Positions 8,757-18,656 of a stretch of DNA of 64,000 nucleotides are shown in pieces. Position numbers and translations under genes: made by a program. Where the stretch lies: positions 1-64,000 of the forward strand of contig NZ_NCJH01000021.1 of NCBI RefSeq assembly GCF_002278925.1, in the 5' to 3' direction. The notes below the pieces were generated by a model. It did not search any database and was not told the origin of the DNA. It saw nothing but the letters and a program-made list of their open reading frames with translations. Source of the stretch: Polaromonas sp. 39-63-25. GTDB taxonomy: Bacteria; Pseudomonadota; Gammaproteobacteria; Burkholderiales; Burkholderiaceae_C. Every line of letters starts with the position of its first letter. Within the stretch, counting starts at the first letter, position 1.

Positions 8757-11318
8757 TTAGGCGGCGCGACCTTCCGGATCCACTGGCGTGGCCTCCCTGA
8801 CCAGGTGGTCCAGCGCATGCTCCACGACGCCGTGGGTTTCGACCGGGCGCAGCAGCTGGTCCTTGATCAGGCGCACGCAGCTGCGTTTGGTCATGGAGTG
8901 CGGCTGGCCGCCGTGGCTGACGAACATGAACAGGGTGCCGCGGTTGCTGGCCCAGATCAGCTGCGCGCGCAGCCAGCTGCGTTTGGAGTAGAGGTCCACC
9001 CAGCTGCCTTCGCGCAGGCCCATCAGGATGTCTTCGGGCTGGCGCCCGCCAGCGCCGGCGACGTCCGCCGGGGTGTCATCGGCGCCGCTGCCGGGCGCCT
9101 CAGAGGCCGGCGTGTCGTCCTCCGGCGTGGCGCTCAGCGCCGCCGGCCCGGACGGCAGGGTGTCGTCAAAGCCAGCCTTGTCGAGTTCCTGCGGCGCCAG
9201 CCAGGGCTGGCCGGCGGCCTTGGCTTTGCGCTGCTCGGGGGTGGCCGGCAGAAGGTCGCTCAGGTCGGACAGGTCGGTTTCGGCCATGGCCATTTCCAGC
9301 GGTGCGTTGTCCGATTCGACGGCGTCGCGCCGGCTGCGCACGCGGCGCAGCTTGAGCACCGGGCGGTGCAGTCTTTCCATGGCGTCGAAAAACGCCTCGG
9401 TCTCGCCCGGGTCCAGCCCCAGCGATGCCAGGCCCGCATGCAGCTTGCCCAGCAGGCCGGGAATCATCGCGATGAGCTTGCCCGGTCGCTTGAGCGTGGC
9501 CTGGCGCTTGACGCTCCAGAGCAGGTCGGTCACCAGCGAGCCATAACCCTGGGGGTCGATCTGGCGCGCGGTGTCGGTCAGCCGGGCATGCGCCATCACC
9601 AGCGCCCAGGGCCCGAACAGAAAGTCCAGCACCACGCCGGGCACATGGTCCAGGTCGGCGCGCAGACTCATGTCCAGGGCAATCTGGTCGGCCTGCGCCT
9701 GCCGCTCTTCGGCAAACTGCATGGTCTGGCGCATGTTGCCGCGCAGATCGCGCTCGTGCTGGTCCTGTTCGTCCCACAGCGCCTGCAGTTCGGCCAGCGC
9801 GGCGCCAAAGGGCCGGGCGTCCTCGATCTCCAGCGCGTTGAGCCCGTTGAAGGCCTCGGTCAGCGAATGGAAAAAAACGTCGAACGCCGGGCTGCGCTCG
9901 TCGTTGTACTTGAAGCTGCGCTGCGCCACCCGCTCCATCAGGCGGCGCCCGGGGTGGTTTTCCTCACTGAAAAAGCGCGAGTCCACCATGGCCAGGCGCA
10001 GCAGTGATGGCTCCAGCGCCACAATCGCCTCGCGCACCGGCACCAGCAGGCGTGGGTCCTGCGCGACCTGGTTGACCAGCTTTTTCACCACCTCCATACC
10101 CAGCACCTGGCCGACGCGGGTGGCGTCTTTCCTGAGCTGCGTGCGCACCAGCGCCCGCTCGCGGGCACGGCCATAGACGCCCCAGACCTGCGAGCTGAGC
10201 TGGCTCAGCACGTCCACGATGCGCGACGGGTTGTCCGGCCCCTCATCGGCGTCCTGCGCCGGCAGCGCCGGGCGGTGCGGGTCGCTGCGGGTGCCGTGGT
10301 AGCTTCGGACGTCATCGCCGGCATGGCCAGTATCGGGGGTGGCCGGCCCGGCCTGCAGCGCCGCCTGTGCCGAGTCGGGCGTGCCCTTGAGCGCGATCAG
10401 TTCTTCTTCAATGGTGGCGTAGTAGGCGGGCGCCAACCCGTGATCGGCGTTGCTGCCGCCGCGAAACAGGAAGTCCTGGAACAGCGCGTCCTTGACGTCG
10501 TGGTTGGACAGGTCCGCGTACTGCGACGGCACCCGGGTGAAGGGTTCGTCCGAGGCGTAACCGATGCCGACGGGGCCGCCCTGCGCGCCCGGCCCGGTGC
10601 CGGGGTTCTCACCCGCCGGGGCGCCAGCTGCGGCGCTGCCCGGCTTTTTGCCGGTGGTGGCGGGCGTCTGCAGCACCCGGTAGCTGGCGGCCCGCACCTT
10701 GGCCAGTTCCAGCTCATTGATCAGCCGTTCGTAGATGCGTTTGAGTTCGCGTCCCAGGGGCTCGCCGAGGTGTTTGATCCACAGCGCGCTGATGGTGGGC
10801 GCGACCGGCGCGGCCAGCAGCAGGGTGCGCAGCGTTTGCGCATACACCTCGGGCCGCACCGGGTTGGCCTCCGCGCGGACGTTGACCAGCCCCTGCGCCG
10901 AACTCATCAGGCCGTCGAGTTCGGCCAGCACCTGCTCGACCATGGGCGCGACCTGCTGCAGCAGCCGCGAGGACTCGATGCCTTCCTCGACCTCGGTGTC
11001 ATCGACCAGCGAGAACATGTCGGCGCCTGCCAGCGCAGGCACCGGGGTGCGCGCCGCAACCGGCTGCGCAGCCGTTTTTGCGGGCTGGTTGAAGGCGGCC
11101 AGCAGGGCCCCGGGGTATTGCGCACACCAGCCATCGCGGTGGCGCAGCAGCTCGCGGCAGGCCAGTGCGAGGTCGTCGCGCTCGGTGATTTTCAGGCTTT
11201 GTGTCTCCGCCAGCTGCAGCGCCGCCACCGCGTGGTCGATAGAGCGTTCAAGCGCCGGCCTGGCGGCTTTGGCAGCCTCCTGCAGACAGCGGAGTAAGAC
11301 GTCGGCTTGCGATGCCAT
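8757..11318 (-). CDS. DUF1631 family protein
   Basis: A large soluble protein of 853 residues. I recognise it as DUF1631, a betaproteobacterial family of unknown function. The first 130 residues are helical. The middle (about 250-620) has the conserved stretches DVKDALFQDFLFRGGS, SRIVDVLSQLSSQVWGVYGRA and VSREAI-type repeats. After an acidic, proline-rich linker (about 690-770), the last 80 residues (GSWVDLYSKRSWLRAQLIWAS) resemble a PilZ-like beta domain. That could bind a cyclic nucleotide, but a PilZ RxxxR motif is not obvious. No operon partner. Confidence 0.85.
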   Translation of the reverse strand: MASQADVLLRCLQEAAKAARPALERSIDHAVAALQLAETQSLKITERDDLALACRELLRHRDGWCAQYPGALLAAFNQPAKTAAQPVAARTPVPALAGADMFSLVDDTEVEEGIESSRLLQQVAPMVEQVLAELDGLMSSAQGLVNVRAEANPVRPEVYAQTLRTLLLAAPVAPTISALWIKHLGEPLGRELKRIYERLINELELAKVRAASYRVLQTPATTGKKPGSAAAGAPAGENPGTGPGAQGGPVGIGYASDEPFTRVPSQYADLSNHDVKDALFQDFLFRGGSNADHGLAPAYYATIEEELIALKGTPDSAQAALQAGPATPDTGHAGDDVRSYHGTRSDPHRPALPAQDADEGPDNPSRIVDVLSQLSSQVWGVYGRARERALVRTQLRKDATRVGQVLGMEVVKKLVNQVAQDPRLLVPVREAIVALEPSLLRLAMVDSRFFSEENHPGRRLMERVAQRSFKYNDERSPAFDVFFHSLTEAFNGLNALEIEDARPFGAALAELQALWDEQDQHERDLRGNMRQTMQFAEERQAQADQIALDMSLRADLDHVPGVVLDFLFGPWALVMAHARLTDTARQIDPQGYGSLVTDLLWSVKRQATLKRPGKLIAMIPGLLGKLHAGLASLGLDPGETEAFFDAMERLHRPVLKLRRVRSRRDAVESDNAPLEMAMAETDLSDLSDLLPATPEQRKAKAAGQPWLAPQELDKAGFDDTLPSGPAALSATPEDDTPASEAPGSGADDTPADVAGAGGRQPEDILMGLREGSWVDLYSKRSWLRAQLIWASNRGTLFMFVSHGGQPHSMTKRSCVRLIKDQLLRPVETHGVVEHALDHLVREATPVDPEGRAA

Positions 11319-11580
11319 GGTGGAGAGGCGAGGTGGCTAACAGAAGTAAGAGTGAAAACGTGTCAAGTCAATTTTCTGGGAAAAAATTCCGGTTCGACCC
11401 GACCCCGAAGTGTGGGCTGAACTGGCGGGCTGCTGCTGGAAATGCCGAAGTATCTTGTAACGATTTCTAACTAACCGCGCAGCAAAGAGACGCTGCTTAC
11501 ATTCCACCCGCGTGGCCGTAGCCGCTGGCGCCGCCCGGGGGCAACTTCTGGTGCTTCAGCCTTCGGTGGCTGGTTCGTGA

Positions 11581-11645
11581 AGAAAATCCGGCTTGAGCCC
11601 AATAAGGAAAAGCGCTGACAGCTATGTTTTACATAGCAAATCAGG
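11581..11645 (+). repeat. ~60-bp mini-element, copy d
   Basis: Mini-element pattern (CGGCTTGAGCCCAATA, GCGCTGACAGCTATG, ACATAGCAAATCAGG) in the DUF1631/fasciclin intergenic region. Confidence 0.72.
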
Positions 11646-11715
11646 AAGGCCTGTGCGGGTGCCGCAGCCTGCCGGCTGGCGCACCCTGTTTCTGCGTCAC
11701 CGGGGCCGGATGGCC

Positions 11716-11752
11716 AAAGCCACAACAAACCGTTGCAGTTTGTGGTGGCTTT
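11716..11752 (-). terminator. hairpin downstream of the fasciclin gene
   Basis: A 15-bp stem (AAAGCCACAACAAAC against GTTTGTGGTGGCTTT, one mismatch) around a 7-base loop, ending in a short T run in the minus reading. A second GC hairpin (GGGGCG/CGCCCC) lies at 11756-11778, closer to the stop codon. Together they probably end the fasciclin transcript. Confidence 0.55.
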
Positions 11753-11795
11753 GCAGGGGCGGGTTCGCCGCCCCCGGGGTCAGCGCAACGCGGGA

Positions 11796-12365
11796 TCAGT
11801 TGGGCACCAGCACCTTGTTGACCACGTGGATCACGCCGTTGGACTGGTAGACGTTGGCAATGCTGACCATCGCCGTGCCGCCTTTTTCATCGGTGACCAT
11901 CACATTGGGGCCGCTGGCCGTGACCACGAGGCTGTCGCCGCTGGCGGTGGTCAGGGTCGCGCGGCCATTGCCGGCCATCACGCGCTGGCTCAGTGCTGCA
12001 GCGTCAAGCTTGCCGGGCACCACGTGGGCCGTCAGAATTTTTGTCAACAGGGCCTTGTTCTCGGGCTTGAGCAACGTGGCGACGGTGCCGGCCGGCAGGG
12101 CGTCAAACGCGGCATTGGTCGGTGCAAACACGGTGAACGGGCCGGGGCTCTTGAGCGTGTCGACCAGACCGGCCGCCTTGACGGCGGCCACCAGCGTTGT
12201 GTGGTCCCTGGAGTTGACGGCGTTGTCAACGATGTCCTTGGTCGGGAACATGGCGGCGCCGCCGACCATGACCGACGGGCCGCCGGACATCTGGCTGTTG
12301 GACATGCCACCGGCACAAGCGCTGAGCAAAACGGCAGCACCGGCTGCAATGAGTAGTTTTTTCAT
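11796..12365 (-). CDS. fasciclin (FAS1) domain lipoprotein
   Basis: 189 residues. The start at 12365 follows a good AGGAG ribosome site and gives a lipoprotein signal peptide, [20 protein letters not shown] (lipobox LSAC). One FAS1 domain follows, with the H1 box [17 protein letters not shown] and the H2 box [13 protein letters not shown] at the very end. FAS1 domains mediate adhesion or matrix contacts; in proteobacteria the role of single-domain secreted forms is poorly known. It should sit in the periplasm or on the outer membrane. Transcribed alone. Confidence 0.92.
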   Translation of the reverse strand: MKKLLIAAGAAVLLSACAGGMSNSQMSGGPSVMVGGAAMFPTKDIVDNAVNSRDHTTLVAAVKAAGLVDTLKSPGPFTVFAPTNAAFDALPAGTVATLLKPENKALLTKILTAHVVPGKLDAAALSQRVMAGNGRATLTTASGDSLVVTASGPNVMVTDEKGGTAMVSIANVYQSNGVIHVVNKVLVPN

Positions 12366-12581
12366 AGTGAGACTCCTGTTGAGGGTTGTTGGTCTGTGGA
12401 ATCCGCCACAGCGCGTCGGCGTGGTGTCCGCCTGGAAGGAATACGCCGGGGATGACCCACTGGATTCAAGGGGCAATCTTCAAAAGGCCCTGGGCCGGAC
12501 CGCAGGGAACAATGCCGGGCCAGGCCGGGTCAAATTTCCTGCAGCGGGCCCCGTTTTTCCCCGCTGTCAGGAGGTGTAACC

Positions 12582-12947
12582 ATGGAGCAAGTGAAACACT
12601 GGCAAGACCCGGTCAATGCCTTGTTGGGTCTCTGGGTCCTTCTATCGCCCTGGGCGCTGGGTTTCCAGGATGACAGGGTGATCATGCTGAACGCGGTCAT
12701 CGTCGGCGCGGCCCTGGTCGCCGTGGCACTGGGGGCGATTTTTGTGCCGCGTGCCTGGGAGGAGTGGACCGAGGGGGCCCTGGGCGTCTGGCTGATCGTC
12801 TCGCCCTGGGCACTGGGGTTCAACACGCATGAGCAGGCCACGCTCAATGCAGTGGTCGCCGGCCTGGCGATTGCCGTCCTGGCCCTGTGGACGCTGCTGA
12901 CCGACAAGGACTACAGCGGCTGGACACGCGACTGGACAGTGCGCTGA
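12582..12947 (+). CDS. SPW-repeat integral membrane protein
   Basis: 121 residues with four hydrophobic segments, made of two halves that each contain an SPWALGF motif (LLSPWALGF near residue 21, IVSPWALGF near residue 73). This is the SPW repeat family (PF03779), of unknown function. A strong ribosome site (AGGAGGTG) precedes the ATG. It is divergent from the fasciclin gene. Confidence 0.9.
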   Translation: MEQVKHWQDPVNALLGLWVLLSPWALGFQDDRVIMLNAVIVGAALVAVALGAIFVPRAWEEWTEGALGVWLIVSPWALGFNTHEQATLNAVVAGLAIAVLALWTLLTDKDYSGWTRDWTVR

Positions 12948-12999
12948 GCGATTGGCGGCCGGCCGTGGCGGGCTGAAGCCGGTTACGGCCAGATGACAA

Positions 13000-13020
13000 C
13001 CACAGCGCAGCGCGCTGTGG
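13000..13020 (+). terminator. perfect hairpin downstream of the SPW gene
   Basis: A 9-bp perfect stem (CCACAGCGC, loop AGC, then the complement) 53 bp after the SPW stop. A G run follows rather than a T run, so it is at best a weak terminator for that gene. Confidence 0.4.
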
Positions 13021-13061
13021 TGGGGGGGTGTTGGCCCGAACAGGCGGCAGCCCTCCCATGG

Positions 13062-13094
13062 GGAAAATAAAAACGGCGCCCGAAGGCGCCGTGG
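13062..13094 (-). terminator. Rho-independent terminator of glcB
   Basis: Read on the minus strand: ACGGCGCC, loop TTCG, GGCGCCGT, then TTTTTATTTT. A textbook intrinsic terminator about 75 bp after the malate synthase stop codon. Confidence 0.85.
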
Positions 13095-13105
13095 AGGGTA
13101 GTTTG

Positions 13106-13168
13106 TGCATCAAATACGGCCCCGGCCCTTGTTGGACGGGCGCAGACAGCTATTGACTTGGTAGTGAA
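13106..13168 (+). repeat. ~60-bp mini-element, copy e
   Basis: Mini-element pattern (CGGCCCTTGTTGGACGGGCGC, AGCTATTGACTTGGTAG) lying between the glcB stop codon, which it abuts, and the glcB terminator. It would be part of the glcB mRNA 3' end. Confidence 0.75.
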
Positions 13169-15385
13169 TCAAGCGCTGCCGGCCTTCACCTTCAAGCGCC
13201 AGGCGTGCAGCAGCGGCTCGGTGTAGCCGCTCGGCTGCTCCAGTCCCTTGAACACCAGGTCACAGGCCGCCTGGTAGGCGGCCGACGTGTCGAAGTGACC
13301 GGCCATGGGCTGGTACAGCGGGTCCCCGGCGTTTTGCTTGTCCACCACGGCGGCCATGCGTTCAAAGGTTTCCTTGACCTGCGCTTTCGTCACCACGCCG
13401 TGCAGCAGCCAGTTGGCCATGTGCTGGCTGGAGATGCGCAGGGTGGCGCGGTCTTCCATGAGGCCGACGTTGTGGATGTCGGGCACTTTGGAGCAACCCA
13501 CGCCCTGGTCAATCCAGCGCACCACATAACCGAGGATGCCCTGGGCATTGTTGTCGAGCTCCTGCTGTTTCGCCTCAGCGCTCCAGTCCGGCGTGGCCGT
13601 GACGGGAACCTGCAGCAAGCCGTTCAGCAGGGCATTGCGCTCCTTGCCGGCGTCGATTTTCTCGAGGTCTTTCTGCACCTTGCTGACCTTGACCTGGTGA
13701 TAGTGCAGCGCATGCAGCGTCGCGCCGGTCGGGCTGGGCACCCAGGCGGTGTTGGCGCCGGCCTTGGGGTGGGCAATCTTCTGCTCCATCATGGCCTTCA
13801 TCAGGTCGGGCATGGCCCACATGCCCTTGCCGATCTGCGCCTTGCCGCGCAGGCCGCAGGACAGGCCCACCAGCACGTTGTTCTTCTCATAAGCCGCGAT
13901 CCAGGCGCTGCTTTTCATGTCGCCCTTGCGGATCATGGGGCCGGCGTGCATGGCGGTGTGCATCTCGTCGCCGGTGCGGTCCAGGAAGCCGGTGTTGATG
14001 AAGGCCACGCGGCTTTTGGCCGCGGCGATGCAGGCCTTCAGGTTGACGCTGGTGCGGCGCTCTTCGTCCATGATGCCGAGCTTGACGGTGCTGTCGGGCA
14101 GGCCCAGCATTTTTTCGACACGGCTGAACAGCTCGGCGGCAAAGGCGACTTCGGCCGGGCCGTGCATCTTGGGCTTGACGATGTAGACCGAGCCCTTGCG
14201 CGAGTTCTTGATGCCTTTTTTGCCCTTGCGCTTGAGGTCGTGAATCGCGATCGTGGTGGTGATCACCGCGTCGAGGATGCCTTCAGGGATTTCTTTGGTC
14301 GAGCCGTCGGCGGCGGTGTAGAGGATGGCCGGGTTGGTCATCAGGTGGCCGACATTGCGCACAAACATCAGCGAGCGCCCGTGCAGGGTGACGGGTTTGC
14401 CCTTGGGCGAGGTGTACTCGCGGTCCGGGTTCAGGCCGCGGGTGAAGGTCTTGCCGTCCTTGGTCACGCTTTCTGTCAGCGTGCCTTGCAAAATCCCCAG
14501 CCAGTTGCTGTAGGCCAGCACCTTGTCGTCGGCATCGACGACGGCGACCGAGTCTTCCAGATCCAGAATCGTGGACAGCGCCGCTTCCACCACCAGGTCG
14601 CTGACACCGGCCGCATCACTTTTGCCGATAGCCGTGTTGCGGTCGATGCGGATGTCGATGTGCAGGCCGTTGTGCTGCAGCAGCACCGACGATGGTGCCG
14701 AGGCCTTGCCCTGGTAACCGATGAGCTGGCCCGCATCGGCCAGCGTGGTGGTTTTGCCGCCCTGGAGGGAAACGACCAGCTTGCCGCCGCGGACCGCGTA
14801 GCCGGTTGAATCGATGTGCGAGCCTTTGACCAGCGGCGCGGTGCGGTCCAGTACGTGACGTGCGTACTCGATCACCTTGGCGCCGCGCACCGGGTTGTAG
14901 CCCTTGCCTTTTTCCGCGCCATTTTCTTCGGAGAGCACGTCGGTGCCGTACAGCGCGTCGTACAGCGAGCCCCAGCGCGCATTGGCTGCGTTCAGCGCAT
15001 AACGCGCATTCAGGATGGGCACCACCAGCTGCGGGCCGGCCTGTTTGGCGAGTTCTGCATCGACATTGCCCGTGGTGATGGGGACTTTTTTCGGCGAGGG
15101 CACGAGGTAGCCGGTTTTCTCGAGGAAGGCGCGGTAGGCCTTCATGTCGGCAATCGGGCCGGGGTGGGCTTTGTGCCAGCTGTCCATCTCGGTCTGCAGG
15201 CGGTCGCGCTCGGCCAGCAGGGCGATGTTTTTCGGGGCCAGGTCCGCCACGATGGCGTCAAAACCTTTCCAGAAGGCGGCGCGGTCCACGCCGGTGCCGG
15301 GCAGGACCTTGTCATCGACAAAGCGTTGCAGAACCGTGGCCACCTGCAGGCCGTGGAGCGTTGTGCGTGGGGTTGTTGTCGTCAT
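13169..15385 (-). CDS. glcB: malate synthase G
   Basis: 738 residues, the normal length for the monomeric G isoform. Recognisable segments include [101 protein letters not shown] and the C-terminal [31 protein letters not shown]; the E/D residues for Mg2+ and the catalytic Arg/Asp lie in these. It condenses glyoxylate with acetyl-CoA to malate, which links glycolate/glyoxylate use to the TCA cycle. An L-2-haloacid dehalogenase gene lies 72 bp upstream on the same strand and could share the transcript. Confidence 0.97.
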   Translation of the reverse strand: MTTTTPRTTLHGLQVATVLQRFVDDKVLPGTGVDRAAFWKGFDAIVADLAPKNIALLAERDRLQTEMDSWHKAHPGPIADMKAYRAFLEKTGYLVPSPKKVPITTGNVDAELAKQAGPQLVVPILNARYALNAANARWGSLYDALYGTDVLSEENGAEKGKGYNPVRGAKVIEYARHVLDRTAPLVKGSHIDSTGYAVRGGKLVVSLQGGKTTTLADAGQLIGYQGKASAPSSVLLQHNGLHIDIRIDRNTAIGKSDAAGVSDLVVEAALSTILDLEDSVAVVDADDKVLAYSNWLGILQGTLTESVTKDGKTFTRGLNPDREYTSPKGKPVTLHGRSLMFVRNVGHLMTNPAILYTAADGSTKEIPEGILDAVITTTIAIHDLKRKGKKGIKNSRKGSVYIVKPKMHGPAEVAFAAELFSRVEKMLGLPDSTVKLGIMDEERRTSVNLKACIAAAKSRVAFINTGFLDRTGDEMHTAMHAGPMIRKGDMKSSAWIAAYEKNNVLVGLSCGLRGKAQIGKGMWAMPDLMKAMMEQKIAHPKAGANTAWVPSPTGATLHALHYHQVKVSKVQKDLEKIDAGKERNALLNGLLQVPVTATPDWSAEAKQQELDNNAQGILGYVVRWIDQGVGCSKVPDIHNVGLMEDRATLRISSQHMANWLLHGVVTKAQVKETFERMAAVVDKQNAGDPLYQPMAGHFDTSAAYQAACDLVFKGLEQPSGYTEPLLHAWRLKVKAGSA

Positions 15386-15457
15386 GGGGGAACCTCAAAA
15401 AAGGGCAAAAAGAAGGAAAGGGAAGGAAAAAAGGGAAGCTCGAAACAGTGAAACGGA

Positions 15458-16165
15458 TTATCCCGCCGGGAAGAAACCCAGCACGTCGCGCAGATTGCTG
15501 CCGTTGCGCGACGGCTGGGTGCCCAGCTCCTCGAAGGGCAGGGCGTAACGGTTGACCCAGAGGGTCTGGTAGCCGTACCAGGTCGCGGCCAGCGCGTCCC
15601 AGCTGTTGCAGCTGACAAAGGCGATCTGCGCAACGGGCAGCCCCGTGGCCTGCGGCCCGAGCGCATAGGCATCGGGGTGGGTCTTGTATTTGCGGATGCT
15701 GTCGACACTGATCACATGGTCGAGCAGATCCTCGAGCCCGGCGGACTTGACGGCCACGTCCAGCATCGAAGGATCGCCGTTGGACAGAATGCCGGTGACG
15801 ATGCCGCGTTTTTTCAAAGCCTGCAACACTTCGCGGTTTTCCGGAAAGGCCGACAGGTGCCGGTACTGGTTCATCAGCCGATCTTCGCGTTCGGCCGTCA
15901 GGTCCAGTCCCAGGCGCTTGCACGCGTAACGCAGGCCGGCGCGTGTCAGCTCCCAGAACGGCCGGTAGTGTTCACCGCCATTGCTGGTAGTCACCAGCCG
16001 CGTGTATTCAATCTGCTTGTCGCGCCAGAGCACGCCCAGCGCCTGTCCCTGGCCCGGAAACAGCTGTTCCGCCAGCAGGCCGACGCTGTACACGTCGAAC
16101 AGCGTGCCGTAGGCATCAAAGAGAACAGCCTGTGGCGCGGCGCGCCCGGTTTTGGGTTTTTCCAT
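15458..16165 (-). CDS. (S)-2-haloacid dehalogenase, type II (HAD superfamily)
   Basis: 235 residues. Catalytic residues of L-2-haloacid dehalogenases are in place: nucleophile Asp17 in LFDAYGTLFDVYS, the halide-binding Arg in WRDKQIEYT, Ser-Asn in GILSNGDPSML, Lys in RKYKTHPDAY, and the FVSCNSWDA block supplying Ser, Asn, Trp and Asp. The family hydrolyses L-2-haloalkanoates to D-2-hydroxyacids; chloroacetate would give glycolate. It lies directly upstream of glcB, which would consume glyoxylate made from that glycolate. Whether the physiological substrate is halogenated is not shown by sequence. Confidence 0.9.
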   Translation of the reverse strand: MEKPKTGRAAPQAVLFDAYGTLFDVYSVGLLAEQLFPGQGQALGVLWRDKQIEYTRLVTTSNGGEHYRPFWELTRAGLRYACKRLGLDLTAEREDRLMNQYRHLSAFPENREVLQALKKRGIVTGILSNGDPSMLDVAVKSAGLEDLLDHVISVDSIRKYKTHPDAYALGPQATGLPVAQIAFVSCNSWDALAATWYGYQTLWVNRYALPFEELGTQPSRNGSNLRDVLGFFPAG

Positions 16166-16342
16166 GGCTAGACTGTATTTGATACTTTGTCAAAGATTAA
16201 TTGATTAAAAAGTGATTTATCCATGACATATTTGTTGGTAATTTCCGGGGCCTGACGGGTGCCGCATAATTTGCAGCCGACGATTCCCAAGTCCGACAGG
16301 CTCCTGGCAGTCGGTCAACCATCGTCTTTCAAGGATTCCACT

Positions 16343-17593
16343 GTGTCCGAGCCCTCCCCGCCGCCCCCAACGGCTTCTGGCCCCGCCACGCCTCTGCCGT
16401 TGGCAGGCCTGCGCGTGATCGAATTCACCCACATGGTGATGGGCCCGACCTGCGGCATGGTGCTGGCCGATCTGGGCGCGGAGGTCATCAAGGTCGAGCC
16501 GCTGGGCGGCGACAACACGCGCCGCTTGCTGGGCTCGGGCGCCGGGTTTTTTGCGCTGTTCAACCGCAACAAGAAAAGCATCGCCCTGGACCTGCAGACG
16601 CCGCAGGGCCGGGAGATTGCGCTCAAGCTGGTGGCGACCGCCGATATCGTCAGCGAGAACTTCAAGCCCGGCACCATGCAGAAACTGGGGCTCGACTATG
16701 CCAGCCTGTCCAGACTGAATGAAGGCCTGATTTATGTCAGCCACAAGGGGTTTTTGCCCGGCCCGTATGACCACCGCACCGCGCTCGACGAGGTGGTGCA
16801 GATGATGGGCGGCCTGGCCTACATGACGGGCCGGCCCGGCGATCCGCTGCGTGCCGGAACCAGCGTCAATGACATCATGGGTGGCATGTTCGGTGCCATC
16901 GGCGCCATGGCCGCGCTGGCTGCGCGCGCGAAAACCGGCAAGGGCCAGGAGGTGCAGGCGGCCCTGTTTGAAAACAATGTGTTCCTGGTGGCCCAGCACA
17001 TGATGCAGTTTGCCGTGACCGGCCAGCCGGCCGCGCCCATGCCGGGCCGCATCTCGGCCTGGGGCATTTACGACGTGTTCACCGTGCAGGGCGGCGCGCA
17101 GATCTTTCTGGCCGTGGTCAGCGACACCCAGTGGCAGCTGTTTTGCGACGCTTTCGGGTTTGCCGACCTGCGCGCCGACCCGCGGCTGGACAGCAACAAC
17201 GACCGCGTGCGTGCTCGCGACTGGCTGCTGCCGCAGCTGCGCGAACGTCTGGCGCCGCGAACGGCGGCCGAACTCAGCGCGCTGTTCGAGCAGCACGGCC
17301 TGCCGTTTGCGCCCATCACACGTCCCGAGGACTTGTTTGACGACCCGCATTTGCAGCAGACCGGCGGCCTGGCGCCGCTAACGCTGCCGGACGGGCGCGC
17401 CACTCATGTGCCGCTACTGCCCCTGACTCTGGGCGGCGAGCGCCCCGGTGTACGCCTGAACCCGCCCCGGCTGGGTGAACACACCTTGGGATTACTGCAG
17501 GAACTCGGTTATGGCGAGACGGACATCCAGGCCCTGCAGGACGGCAAGATTGTTGCGAGCTCAGGGATGGAGGCTCAGTCGGCGGCGCAATAA
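16343..17593 (+). CDS. CaiB/BaiF family (class III) CoA-transferase
   Basis: About 416 residues from a GTG at 16343 preceded by AAGGA; a frame open from 16259 would add 28 unlikely residues. Family features: GLRVIEFTHMVMGPTCGMVLADLGAEVIKVEP, FNRNKKSIALDLQTPQGR, GTSVNDIMGGMFGAIG with the catalytic Asp, and ETDIQAL near the end. Class III enzymes move CoA between carboxylic acids. The acid here is unknown. The 177-bp gap to the divergent dehalogenase gene is unusually A/T-rich and likely holds both promoters. A LysR gene follows 48 bp downstream. Confidence 0.9.
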   Translation: MSEPSPPPPTASGPATPLPLAGLRVIEFTHMVMGPTCGMVLADLGAEVIKVEPLGGDNTRRLLGSGAGFFALFNRNKKSIALDLQTPQGREIALKLVATADIVSENFKPGTMQKLGLDYASLSRLNEGLIYVSHKGFLPGPYDHRTALDEVVQMMGGLAYMTGRPGDPLRAGTSVNDIMGGMFGAIGAMAALAARAKTGKGQEVQAALFENNVFLVAQHMMQFAVTGQPAAPMPGRISAWGIYDVFTVQGGAQIFLAVVSDTQWQLFCDAFGFADLRADPRLDSNNDRVRARDWLLPQLRERLAPRTAAELSALFEQHGLPFAPITRPEDLFDDPHLQQTGGLAPLTLPDGRATHVPLLPLTLGGERPGVRLNPPRLGEHTLGLLQELGYGETDIQALQDGKIVASSGMEAQSAAQ

Positions 17594-17641
17594 AGACCTT
17601 CAACGCCCCATTGCCACCTTTTGTGCTCATAATCGCGGGCC

Positions 17642-18625
17642 ATGAGCAAACTCAAACAGATGGAGTCTTTCGTCTCGGTCGCCACGCGCGGCAGCCTGAC
17701 CGCGGCGGCCAATGCCGAGGGCGTGGCGCCGGCCATCATGGGGCGGCGGCTCGATGCGCTGGAAGAACGGCTGGGCGTCAAGCTGCTGGTGCGTACCACG
17801 CGGCGGATTTCGCTGACCCACGAGGGCAGTGCCTTTCTGGAAGACTGCCAGCGCCTGTTGATCGATGTGGCCAACGCCGAGGCCAGCGTGTCGGCCGGCG
17901 GGGTCAAGGCCAGCGGGCATCTGCGCATCACCGCGCCGGCCGGGTTCGGTCGCCGCCATGTGGCGCCGCTGGTGCCGTTGTTTCGCCAGTTGCATGCCGA
18001 CGTCACGATTTCGCTGAACCTCAGCGACCGCGTGGTCGATCTGGCAGGTGAGGGTTTCGACTGCGCGGTGCGCGTCGGCGACCTGCCCGATTCCTCGCTG
18101 GTCAGTGTGCGCATGGCCGACAACCGCCGACTGTGTGTGGCCACGCCCGGCTACCTGCAGCGCCACGGCACGCCGCAGCACCCCACCGAACTCGCGAAAT
18201 TCGACTGTCTGACGCTGTCCAGCGACGCTTCGCAGACGCGGGGCTGGGCGTTTCGTGTTCCACGCAACGCCCAGGGGCGACAACATGAAGGCGTCCTCAC
18301 GGACGCGGCAGGTGACAGCGACTACGAAGTCGTCCATCTCAAACCGGGCGGTCCGCTCGACTGCTCGGACGGCCAGGTGCTGCACGACTGGTGCATGGCC
18401 GGCTACGGCATTGCCTGGCGCAGCACCTGGGAGGTCGAGGCCGAAATTGCCGCCGGCAAGCTGGTGGCGGTGCTGCAGGACTTCGACGCGCCGCCCAACG
18501 GGATTTACGCGGTGTTCCCGCAGCGCAAGCACCTGCCGCTGCGCGTGCGCCTGTGGATAGACTTCCTCAAGCACAATTACGGCGAGCCGGCGTTCTGGAC
18601 CGGCCAGCGCACCGCGCAGCCCTGA
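17642..18625 (+). CDS. LysR-family transcriptional regulator
   Basis: 327 residues. N-terminal winged helix-turn-helix (MSKLKQMESFVSVATRGSLTAAANAEGVAP, then RRLDALEERLGVKLLVRTTRRISLTHEG), followed by a substrate-binding domain with SGHLRITAPAGFGRRHVAPLVP. This is the CrgA-like LysR subgroup. Same strand as, and 48 bp after, the CoA-transferase gene; the target genes are unknown. Confidence 0.92.
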   Translation: MSKLKQMESFVSVATRGSLTAAANAEGVAPAIMGRRLDALEERLGVKLLVRTTRRISLTHEGSAFLEDCQRLLIDVANAEASVSAGGVKASGHLRITAPAGFGRRHVAPLVPLFRQLHADVTISLNLSDRVVDLAGEGFDCAVRVGDLPDSSLVSVRMADNRRLCVATPGYLQRHGTPQHPTELAKFDCLTLSSDASQTRGWAFRVPRNAQGRQHEGVLTDAAGDSDYEVVHLKPGGPLDCSDGQVLHDWCMAGYGIAWRSTWEVEAEIAAGKLVAVLQDFDAPPNGIYAVFPQRKHLPLRVRLWIDFLKHNYGEPAFWTGQRTAQP

Positions 18626-18656
18626 ACACAAGCACCGGACCAGCCGCGAGACCTCC

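Larger units (their letters stand above)
11319..11795. other. intergenic region: upstream of DUF1631 gene and downstream of fasciclin gene
   Basis: No convincing gene. It presumably holds the DUF1631 promoter (11319-11470, reading minus), a mini-element copy at 11581-11645, and two hairpins near the fasciclin 3' end. The rest shows nothing I recognise. Confidence 0.6.

Noticed and set aside
13205-14809. 534-codon open frame antisense to malate synthase G
   Set aside because: Long antisense frames are expected in high-GC DNA. Its protein is Val/Gly/His-rich without motifs, while the opposite strand encodes a perfect GlcB.
16166-16342. Possible riboswitch in the A/T-rich gap between the dehalogenase and CoA-transferase genes
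   Set aside because: No conserved aptamer core or terminator-like structure is recognisable; it looks like an ordinary divergent promoter region.
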